Source of the DNA: an uncultured Eubacteriales bacterium
Lineage (GTDB): Bacteria > Bacillota > Clostridia > UBA1381
NCBI GenBank assembly: GCA_900556575.1
Contig: USPO01000018.1
Coordinates: 1-14,281 of the forward strand
Length of the DNA stretch: 14,281 nt
Direction of reading: 5' to 3'
This document shows positions 7,055-11,859 of this stretch, in pieces (the stretch's first letter is position 1; the number at the start of each line of letters is the position of its first letter). The notes below the pieces were generated by a model, which was given only the letters and a program-made list of their open reading frames with translations, had not been told where the DNA came from and did not search any database. Both the position numbers and the translations under genes were made by a program.

Positions 7055-7152
7055 AAGGGTATAGAAAAAGACCGGACAAAATAAACGTTAAATAAATTCA
7101 CGTTAATGAACCTACGGCTATACGTCATTGTACGGTCTTTGGCTATGTCCTT
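7055..7152 (-). promoter_or_regulatory. structured 5' leader of the atp operon (long inverted repeat)
   Basis: A 20-bp imperfect inverted repeat (7055-7074 with 7133-7152; core AAAGACCG / CGGTCTTT) encloses 58 nt and lies almost exactly at the predicted transcript start. Its promoter-distal arm ends 10 nt before the atpB ribosome binding site and reads CCGGTCTTTTT. It could be an attenuator, a stability stem or a protein-binding leader. It does not match a riboswitch class that I recognise. Confidence 0.5.
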
Positions 7153-7181
7153 ATTATATCACCGTTACCAAAAAATATCAA
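7153..7181 (-). promoter_or_regulatory. sigma-A promoter of the atp operon
   Basis: On the minus strand there is a TTGATA -35 box (7176-7181) and a TATAAT -10 box (7153-7158) with a 17-bp spacer. The predicted start is near 7146, giving a leader of about 118 nt before the atpB TTG. Confidence 0.8.
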
Positions 7182-7469
7182 TCACCATTTTTACCAAACT
7201 AATTTGTTAAAAAAGTTGCAATTTCGCCGTTTTTCATGTATTTTAGGAAAACGATACCATAACGTGTAATCTTTGGCGAAGAAGTAATAAAATTTATAAG
7301 TAAAATCTATTAAGTGGCGAACCAATACAGCCTAAATTGCCCGTAAATATGGAAAAAAAGAAGCCTTTCGTGCAGTTAAGGTACAGTAAAGAATTGATTT
7401 AAATACAGCGAATACCATGCGGCAAAATAAATTTTTTTCAGGTTAATATATTTTGTAATAATTTAACAA

Positions 7470-7498
7470 TTGACATAATTCGATTTGTATGCTACAAT
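7470..7498 (+). promoter_or_regulatory. sigma-A promoter of the NCS2 permease gene
   Basis: A consensus TTGACA -35 box (7470-7475) and a TACAAT -10 box (7493-7498) have a 17-bp spacer. The predicted start near 7505 leaves only about 32 nt of leader, so there is no room for a purine riboswitch between promoter and gene. Confidence 0.85.
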
Positions 7499-7536
7499 CA
7501 TAATGGATAATTTTTTATATTTGGAGGCTTACTTAA

Positions 7537-8892
7537 ATGAGCAAAAAAACAGCTAATGTAAATAACATTTACCGCTTGGAAGGACGAGTTCCTGTCGGAA
7601 AGGCTATTCCATTCGGTATACAGCATATTCTTGCTATGTTTGTTGCAAACCTTACGCCGATTACTCTTATTGCGGCAGCGGGCGGATTGGCACAGGAGGA
7701 AATTGCCGTTTTACTTCAGAACGCTATGTTTGTTGCAGGAATTGCTACTCTCATTCAGCTTTATCCGTTATGGAGAGTCGGTTCGGGACTGCCTATTGTA
7801 ATGGGTGTCAGCTTTACCTTTGTAACGGTATTGAGTACGATAGCGACAAATTACGGGTATCCTACAGTAATAGGTGCGGTTTTGGTCGGAGGTATTTTTG
7901 AAGGTACGATAGGACTTTTGGCAAAGTACTGGCGAAAGCTCATATCACCGATTGTTGCCGCCTCGGTTGTAACGGCGATAGGCTTTTCGCTGTTTACAGT
8001 AGGTGCAAGGTCTTTCGGAGGCGGTTATGCAGAGGATTTCGGTTCTGCATCTAATTTAATATTGGGTACAATTACTCTTGCAGTATGCTTAATATGGAAT
8101 TGTGTCGCAAAGGGATATTTAAAGCAGCTTTCTGTTTTGGCGGGGCTCATAGTTGGATATATTGTTGCAATATTTATGGGCAAGGTTGATTTGTCGGTAA
8201 TTTTTTCGGGAGGATTTATAGCACTTCCGCATTTGCTCCCGTATAAGCCGGAATTTAATATTCATGCTATAATTTCGGTATGTATCATATATCTTGTATC
8301 GGCGGCAGAAACAATAGGAGACTCATCAGCTTTAGCAGCAACAGGATTGGGCAGAGATATTACGGATAAGGAAATATCAGGTTCGCTCGGCTGTGACGGT
8401 TATGCATCGGCGATTTCGTCATTGTTCGGCTGTCCTCCGGTGACATCATTCTCACAGAATGTAGGTCTTGTAGCTATGACAAGAGTTGTAAACCGATTTA
8501 CTATTATGACGGGAGCATTATGTATGATCGCAGCAGGCTTGCTTCCGCCAATAGGAAACTTCTTCTCATCATTGCCGGAGTCGGTTTTGGGCGGATGTAC
8601 GATTATGATGTTCGGAACAATACTTACATCAGGTATGCAGATGGTTACAAAGGCAGGATTTACTCAAAGAAATATTACAATTGCAGCACTTTCGCTGTCA
8701 ATCGGTATAGGCTTTACCACTGCATCGGAAACGGATATATGGCACATATTCCCCGGACTTGTCCAGTCGGTATTCTCGGCAAACGTAGTTGCGGTTGTAT
8801 TTGTTGCCGCAATTATATTGAATATTGTTCTTCCTAAGAGTATGGAGGTACATACAGAGAAACCGAAAAATGAAGAAAATGAAAATAAATAA
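7537..8892 (+). CDS. NCS2/NAT-family nucleobase permease, probably xanthine or uric acid type
   Basis: This 451-residue polytopic membrane protein resembles the proton-coupled nucleobase-ascorbate transporters. The family motif is QNVGLVAMTR (307-316). Gln-Asn at its start is typical of xanthine/urate carriers, whereas uracil carriers usually have Glu-Asn. The Arg at its end is closer to the UacT/YgfU urate type than to XanQ, which has Gly there. Other hallmarks are the helix-1 histidine in FGIQHILAMF (His30) and the helix-8 acidic site AAETIGDSSA (Glu258). About 14 hydrophobic segments are expected from the composition. The C-terminal tail is hydrophilic (HTEKPKNEENENK). It starts at ATG 7537 behind GGAGG with 9-nt spacing. 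Role: import of purine bases as nitrogen source or for salvage. Substrate is inference; no purine catabolic gene is nearby. No clear terminator follows, so read-through towards abrB is possible. Confidence 0.9.
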   Translation: MSKKTANVNNIYRLEGRVPVGKAIPFGIQHILAMFVANLTPITLIAAAGGLAQEEIAVLLQNAMFVAGIATLIQLYPLWRVGSGLPIVMGVSFTFVTVLSTIATNYGYPTVIGAVLVGGIFEGTIGLLAKYWRKLISPIVAASVVTAIGFSLFTVGARSFGGGYAEDFGSASNLILGTITLAVCLIWNCVAKGYLKQLSVLAGLIVGYIVAIFMGKVDLSVIFSGGFIALPHLLPYKPEFNIHAIISVCIIYLVSAAETIGDSSALAATGLGRDITDKEISGSLGCDGYASAISSLFGCPPVTSFSQNVGLVAMTRVVNRFTIMTGALCMIAAGLLPPIGNFFSSLPESVLGGCTIMMFGTILTSGMQMVTKAGFTQRNITIAALSLSIGIGFTTASETDIWHIFPGLVQSVFSANVVAVVFVAAIILNIVLPKSMEVHTEKPKNEENENK

Positions 8893-8921
8893 AAAATTTT
8901 CATAAAAATTACTTTAATATA

Positions 8922-8950
8922 TTGACAAAAAATAGAGTTTATGGTATTAT
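8922..8950 (+). promoter_or_regulatory. distal promoter P1 upstream of abrB
   Basis: TTGACA (8922-8927) and TATTAT (8945-8950) have a 17-bp spacer. The start would be near 8957, leaving a leader of about 250 nt before abrB. Confidence 0.7.
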
Positions 8951-9085
8951 ATTAGTTATAGGAAATAAATAAAAAATATTTTTCCTTATGATTTAGAATT
9001 ATATCACTTTTTATGGCGTTGTTAATATTTTATACATATGTACTTATTTATTGATTATTACAGCATATGTTGCAAAAAAGACTAT

Positions 9086-9111
9086 AAATTGTTACAAAAA
9101 GTACACAATTT
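9086..9111. promoter_or_regulatory. inverted repeat (possible operator) before the abrB P2 promoter
   Basis: AAATTGT (9086-9092) and ACAATTT (9105-9111) form a 7-bp inverted repeat with a 12-nt spacer, ending 5 bp before the P2 -35 box. The position suits an activator or repressor, possibly AbrB itself. This is inference only. Confidence 0.4.
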
Positions 9112-9116
9112 ACCTA

Positions 9117-9145
9117 TTGACAGTTGCCATTTTTTGTGATAGAAT
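9117..9145 (+). promoter_or_regulatory. proximal promoter P2 of abrB
   Basis: TTGACA (9117-9122) and TAGAAT (9140-9145) have a 17-bp spacer. The predicted start near 9152 is directly followed by a 7-bp stem (GGATAGC / GCTATCC, 9155-9174) that could stabilise the 5' end of the message. Confidence 0.83.
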
Positions 9146-9214
9146 ATATATAAGGGATAGCTAAAAGGCTATCCTGCCAAATAACATATTTTTAATACAA
9201 GGGAGGAATTGATT

Positions 9215-9460
9215 ATGAAGTCAATCGGTATTGTACGTAAAATGGACGATCTTGGTAGAATAGTGCTCCCGGCAGAGCTTCGCCGTCAGTTTGACATTGC
9301 GGAGAAGGACGCTGTTGAGATTTACACAGACGGCGACAAGATTGTTCTCAAGAAGTATGCTTCAAGCTGTACTTTCTGTGGCGCAGATGAGGACTTAAAG
9401 TCATTCAAGGACAAGTATATTTGTCCGGAATGCGTTGAGCAGATCGCACACTTAGACTAA
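9215..9460 (+). CDS. abrB: AbrB/SpoVT-family transition-state regulator with C-terminal zinc knuckle
   Basis: This 81-residue DNA-binding protein has the AbrB swapped-hairpin domain at residues 1-47, with the signature SIGIVRKMDDLGRIVLPAEL and the basic RRQF. Its short C-terminal module has CxxC pairs at Cys52/Cys55 and Cys70/Cys73, expected to bind zinc; this arrangement is common in clostridial AbrB homologues and absent from Bacillus AbrB. AbrB-type proteins repress stationary-phase and sporulation genes as homodimers or tetramers. The start is ATG 9215 with GGGAGG 8 nt upstream; a TTG two codons earlier is too close to that site. It is transcribed from P2, perhaps also P1, and followed by a strong terminator. 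It may regulate itself, given its AT-rich promoter region (inference). The exact symbol among AbrB paralogues cannot be fixed from sequence. Confidence 0.93.
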   Translation: MKSIGIVRKMDDLGRIVLPAELRRQFDIAEKDAVEIYTDGDKIVLKKYASSCTFCGADEDLKSFKDKYICPECVEQIAHLD

Positions 9461-9491
9461 GATACACAAAACACAACACAGCATACACGGG

Positions 9492-9545
9492 GAGGCGGTT
9501 CTCTTGTGTTCCTTGAGAATACAGGAGAACCGCCTCTTTGTATTC
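9492..9545 (+). terminator. rho-independent terminator between abrB and the RNase H gene
   Basis: A perfect 12-bp stem (9492-9503 with 9525-9536, arm GAGGCGGTTCTC) extends inward by about four or five more pairs and is followed by TTTGTATTCT. It ends less than 30 nt before the RNase H start codon, so that gene depends on read-through unless a promoter that I cannot see exists. Confidence 0.88.
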
Positions 9546-9561
9546 TGAGATTGGAGGTTTT

Positions 9562-10176
9562 ATGGCTAAGAATTTTTACGCTGTACGCAGCGGACGTGAA
9601 ACAGGAATTTTTAAGACATGGAATGAATGTAAAAGATATATAACCGGCTTTAAAGGTGCAGAGTATAAGGGATTCATGACACTTGAAGAGGCGGAGGAGT
9701 ACATGGGGAACGCATCTGTAAGTGCAGATGATTTTGATTTGTATTCAATTCCGGAGGGAAGTGCCGCAGCGTATGTGGACGGAAGTTATAACGTAAAGAC
9801 AAAGGTGTTCGGGTACGGAGCAATTATTTTCTGTAACGGAGAAACACATGAGGCATATGAAAGCTTTAATGATGAATCTCTTGCATCGATGAGGAATGTG
9901 GCAGGGGAGATTTACGGCTCACGTTATGCGATGAAATACTGCGTTGAAAACGGAATATCGGAACTGTATATTTTTTATGATTATGCCGGAATAGAAAAAT
10001 GGTGCAAAGGTGAATGGAAGTGCAATAAAGAAGGCACGACAGCATATAGGGATTATTATTTATCGGTGAAGGATAAGCTGAAGATCACATTTGTGAAAGT
10101 AAAGGGACATTCCGGAGATAAGTATAACGATATGGCGGATGCCCTTGCGAAAAAAGCCGTTGGGATAGGAAAATAA
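9562..10176 (+). CDS. rnhA: type I ribonuclease H with N-terminal hybrid-binding domain
   Basis: This 204-residue enzyme (EC 3.1.26.4) cleaves the RNA strand of RNA-DNA hybrids, removing primers and R-loops. The N-terminal viroplasmin-like hybrid-binding domain (about 1-50) shows KNFYAVRSGRETGIFKTWNE and FKGAEYKGFMTLEEA. A linker leads to the catalytic domain (about 67-200). The residues matching the four metal-binding acids are Asp73 (YVDGSY), Glu116 (VAGEIYG), Asp140 (FYDYAGIEKW) and Asp193 (NDMADALAKKA), and the loop histidine is His183 (KGHSGDKYN). All are present, so it should be active. The start is ATG 9562 behind GGAGG (9553-9557), 4 nt spacing; an upstream ATG at 9538 lies in the terminator. 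It sits immediately behind the abrB terminator, and a bidirectional terminator follows. Confidence 0.95.
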   Translation: MAKNFYAVRSGRETGIFKTWNECKRYITGFKGAEYKGFMTLEEAEEYMGNASVSADDFDLYSIPEGSAAAYVDGSYNVKTKVFGYGAIIFCNGETHEAYESFNDESLASMRNVAGEIYGSRYAMKYCVENGISELYIFYDYAGIEKWCKGEWKCNKEGTTAYRDYYLSVKDKLKITFVKVKGHSGDKYNDMADALAKKAVGIGK

Positions 10177-10211
10177 AACATCTGCTGCGAATTTTTTGCA
10201 GCAGATGTTTT
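10175..10211. terminator. bidirectional terminator between convergent genes
   Basis: A 14-bp perfect stem (10175-10188 with 10198-10211, arm AAAACATCTGCTGC) has a 9-nt loop. The flanks give a T-run on the plus strand (TTTTATAC) and on the minus strand (TGTTTTATTTTCC). It serves rnhA (plus) and the small peptide gene (minus). Confidence 0.9.
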
Positions 10212-10217
10212 ATACTA

Positions 10218-10412
10218 TTACTGTAAATCGGATGCTTTGATTATTGTAGTAAATGAATCGTTCATTCCTTCAGCGGCTCTGTCTGAGTTGGAGTCTAATG
10301 AATGAACTATAGTGTTATTACCATTGCCAATCTGACCGGAAACAGTCTCCATTTCTACCTCATCGAACCAAAGAACATCAATTTCAGGATTTAAAAATCT
10401 CTTTTTCATCAT
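10218..10412 (-). CDS. small acidic peptide of unknown function (64 residues)
   Basis: I do not recognise a characterised family. The N-terminal third, KKRFLNPEIDVLWFDEVEME, then TVSGQIGNG, resembles short Clostridia proteins that share a K-K-x-[FY]-x-x-P-E-[IL] opening and end this block at T-x-S-G (from memory, not searched). The rest (residues 30-64) is polar and Ser/Asn/Asp-rich, with no Cys, no signal peptide and no membrane helix. A GGGAGG site lies 10 nt before ATG 10410-10412. An ATG at 10421 is only 1 nt from that site and so unlikely. It is 18 nt downstream of the secreted-protein gene and shares its promoter, so the two are probably one operon. It could be a leader-type precursor peptide, a secreted-complex partner or a regulator. 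None is shown. Confidence 0.7.
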   Translation of the reverse strand: MMKKRFLNPEIDVLWFDEVEMETVSGQIGNGNNTIVHSLDSNSDRAAEGMNDSFTTIIKASDLQ

Positions 10413-10430
10413 AATATGCATACCTCCCGA

Positions 10431-11030
10431 TTAATCTATGCTTGAAGGCGAAGCCACAAGACCGATGTCGAACTTATCCTCGTCAAGAGGAATATCCAAT
10501 TCGATTACAAGTCCGAAAGTAACCTCACACTCACCTGTAATGACTGTACCGCCATTTGCCTTGACTCTTGAAGTGTATGTCTGACCTTCAAGTGTTCCGG
10601 ACTCTTCGGAAGCATTGTCATCGTCTATAGTCTCATCGGCATTGTTACTGTCATTATCAAAGCTGATGTCATCAGAGTAATCCGATGAAGATACCTGTGC
10701 GTTTGGTGAATTGTCGTCTGTAATGTTATCCGTTTCGTCCTTTGAGCTGTCATGCTTTATCGAGTCGCTTATCGGGTTTAGCGGATCCTCCGCCATGTTT
10801 ATAACCCAAGTAAAATCTCCGGAATCAACAGTAACACCTTCCGGAATTGTTACTCTTGCCTGTGCCTTTAAGGCATGGTTGGAATTTTCATCGGCATTAA
10901 TGATTTCATGCTGAACTACCGGATTAAAGTTTGCGAAAAAATCGGCCGTTTCATCCGCAAAAGCAGTTCCTGCCATTGACATCATCAATGCAGCTGCTGT
11001 GAATGAACCTACCATTCTTTTGAGTTTCAT
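10431..11030 (-). CDS. secreted acidic protein of unknown function
   Basis: This 199-residue protein has a clear signal peptide: KLKR, then a hydrophobic stretch, then AGTAFA with cleavage predicted after Ala25. The mature part has predicted beta-strand segments (about 55-80, with VTIPEGVTVDSGDFTWVI, and 150-192, with ECEVTFGLVIELDI). They flank an Asp/Ser/Asn-rich stretch (about 88-146) that looks like a low-complexity insert or a divalent-metal-binding spacer. One Cys (168) is present. No LPxTG, C-terminal membrane helix or SLH domain is seen, so it is free or non-covalently held outside the cell. The start is ATG 11028-11030 behind GGAG with 7-nt spacing; the frame extends 13 codons further upstream without a better site. 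It is the first gene of an operon with the 64-residue peptide. I recognise no family. Confidence 0.78.
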   Translation of the reverse strand: MKLKRMVGSFTAAALMMSMAGTAFADETADFFANFNPVVQHEIINADENSNHALKAQARVTIPEGVTVDSGDFTWVINMAEDPLNPISDSIKHDSSKDETDNITDDNSPNAQVSSSDYSDDISFDNDSNNADETIDDDNASEESGTLEGQTYTSRVKANGGTVITGECEVTFGLVIELDIPLDEDKFDIGLVASPSSID

Positions 11031-11131
11031 ATGATCACTCCTATCACTATACATTTCTAAGCTGCACACACTAAAAACAGCTTAACTATATCCTATATTT
11101 GTTAAATTTGTCTTTTGCTAACCCATAATAA

Positions 11132-11160
11132 ATTATATCAAAAATAAAGCAATATTTCAA
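11132..11160 (-). promoter_or_regulatory. promoter of the secreted-protein/peptide operon
   Basis: On the minus strand there is a TTGAAA -35 box (11155-11160) and a TATAAT -10 box (11132-11137) with a 17-bp spacer. The start near 11125 gives a leader of about 95 nt that contains a 6-bp stem (AAGCTG / CAGCTT, 11059-11083). Confidence 0.78.
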
Positions 11161-11259
11161 GTATATTTTAGGATTATTGTATAATATTATAATTTTTACA
11201 TATAGGTATATACAAAAATTGTGAAAAAATACCCCGAATAAAAAATAATTTTTATCCGA

Positions 11260-11541
11260 TTATAAAATCCTTTTTCTCCTGTATTTTTGATTGCGGCTTT
11301 TGGGTTTATCGGGTATTGTCATTTCGATTAAACCTTTCTCCAGTGCCGGACGCAAATAATTTTTTCGGAATGATGGTTTGTGAGAAAGATTTAGACGTTC
11401 CATAAGCTGGGATGCGGATAATTCTTTATTGCCTAAGCAGCGAAGCAGGTCATTAACATGGTCGCTGACATGGTCGCTAACATAGTCGCTAACATAGTCG
11501 CTGACATGGTCGCCGTTAGCATTTGATTTGTCAAGTGAGTT
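11260..11541 (-). pseudogene. C-terminal remnant of a RecG-like/AlbA-type ATP-binding regulator
   Basis: About 93 codons resemble only the C-terminal end of the predicted transcriptional regulators with an AlbA_2 (AAA_4) domain, annotated as ATP-binding or RecG-like; some Fic proteins share this tail. The linker is a run of four-residue repeats (VSDY, VSDH), followed by a winged-helix domain with ELSASQLMERLNLSHKPSFR, NYLRPALEKGLIEMTIPDKP and NQKYR. The catalytic N-terminal domains are missing. The frame runs without an in-frame start or ribosome binding site into the tRNA-Trp terminator and then the tRNA gene, so it cannot be expressed as a native protein. The natural stop remains. Its position at the 3' side of a tRNA gene suggests the relic of an integrated element or a deletion scar (inference). 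Domain family is fairly sure from the tail; exact parent is not. Confidence 0.75.
11458..11515. repeat. 12-bp tandem repeat, nearly five copies
   Basis: Units of the form CATRGTCGCTRA repeat from 11458, with only A/G changes between copies. They encode the V-S-D-[YH] repeats of the linker in the regulator remnant. Such four-residue repeats are usual in linkers of this protein family and may vary in copy number between strains. Confidence 0.88.
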
Positions 11542-11548
11542 TAGAATA

Positions 11549-11581
11549 TAAAAAAGCCCCGAAACATTCTTTCGGGGCTTT
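11549..11581 (-). terminator. rho-independent terminator of tRNA-Trp
   Basis: A perfect 12-bp stem (11553-11564 with 11570-11581, arm AAAGCCCCGAAA) with a 5-nt loop lies 5 nt after the encoded CCA. On the minus strand a run of T residues follows (TTTTTATATTC). Confidence 0.92.
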
Positions 11582-11586
11582 AAATC

Positions 11587-11662
11587 TGGCAGGGGTACAA
11601 GGACTCGAACCTTGGGCACGCGGTTTTGGAGACCGCTGCTCTACCAACTGAGCTACACCCCT
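11587..11662 (-). tRNA. tRNA-Trp, anticodon CCA
   Basis: This is a 76-nt gene with the 3' CCA encoded (11587-11589) and G discriminator (11590). The acceptor AGGGGTG pairs with TACCCCT. The D-arm is GCTCAGTTGGTAGAGC. The anticodon stem GCGGT/ACCGC closes the loop CTCCAAA with anticodon CCA. The T-arm carries GGTTCGAGTCC. All cloverleaf elements are present. It is transcribed alone from a consensus promoter and ends at a strong hairpin. A protein-gene remnant abuts its terminator. Confidence 0.98.
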
Positions 11663-11688
11663 ATGTGTCATAACCAAACTACTTGACT

Positions 11689-11717
11689 ATTATATCATAT
11701 CATAGCAGCTTTGTCAA
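11689..11717 (-). promoter_or_regulatory. promoter of tRNA-Trp
   Basis: On the minus strand there is a perfect TTGACA -35 box (11712-11717) and a perfect TATAAT -10 box (11689-11694) with a 17-bp spacer. The start near 11682 gives a 5' leader of about 20 nt for RNase P to remove. Confidence 0.9.
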
Positions 11718-11811
11718 GCATTTTTTTGAAAAAATCAAATATTTTTTTGATTTTTTGCTGGTACCAAAAAATATAGTATTTGTGGCACTATTAAATTTGA
11801 CGAAAATAAGC

Positions 11812-11817
11812 TATAAT
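11812..11817 (+). promoter_or_regulatory. possible -10 box of the GH95 gene
   Basis: TATAAT lies 42 nt before the GH95 ATG. No good -35 box sits at 17 bp (TATTAA there). TTGACG at 11797 is too close. The promoter may therefore be weak or need an activator such as a sugar-responsive regulator (inference). Confidence 0.45.
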
Positions 11818-11859
11818 ATGATTAATGGAAATACAGAGTTTCACGAAAGGAGCAAAAGT

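Larger units (their letters stand above)
7029..7536. other. divergent intergenic region between atpB and the purine permease
   Basis: This 508-bp AT-rich region holds the atp leader and promoter at its left end and the permease promoter at its right end. The middle, about 7182-7469, contains no gene, no convincing hairpin and no promoter that I can support. The only small frame with an ATG is 17 codons (7349-7402) without a ribosome binding site. Confidence 0.7.
8893..9214 (+). other. AT-rich regulatory region upstream of abrB
   Basis: These 322 bp carry two separate promoters (8922-8950 and 9117-9145), a weak AT-rich hairpin GGAAA...TTTCC (8961-8985), a perfect palindrome TACATATGTA (9033-9042), an inverted repeat just before the second -35 box, and a transcript-start hairpin (9155-9174). 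No coding frame is supported. There is no classical terminator for the permease gene. Confidence 0.7.

Noticed and set aside
7029..7079. Longer atpB frame from TTG at 7079
   Set aside because: The strong AAAGGAGG site at 7037-7044 lies inside that extension and fits the TTG at 7028.
7349..7402. 17-codon frame starting with ATG in the divergent intergenic region
   Set aside because: No ribosome binding site, no promoter at a suitable distance and very short.
7499..7536. Riboswitch before the purine permease
   Set aside because: The leader from the consensus promoter is only about 32 nt, too short for a purine aptamer, and no such fold is seen upstream.
11542..11619. ATG start at 11619 for the regulator remnant
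   Set aside because: That start lies inside tRNA-Trp and the frame then reads the tRNA terminator stem; it is chance openness.
11682..11718. CTTGAC/GTCAAG inverted repeat around the tRNA-Trp promoter
   Set aside because: Only 6 bp, and one arm is the -35 box itself; most likely coincidence.
11729..11756. AT-only hairpin upstream of the tRNA promoter
   Set aside because: The stem is AAAAAATCAAA/TTTGATTTTTT in a poly-A/T region; pairing is weak and expected by composition, with no gene ending nearby to terminate.
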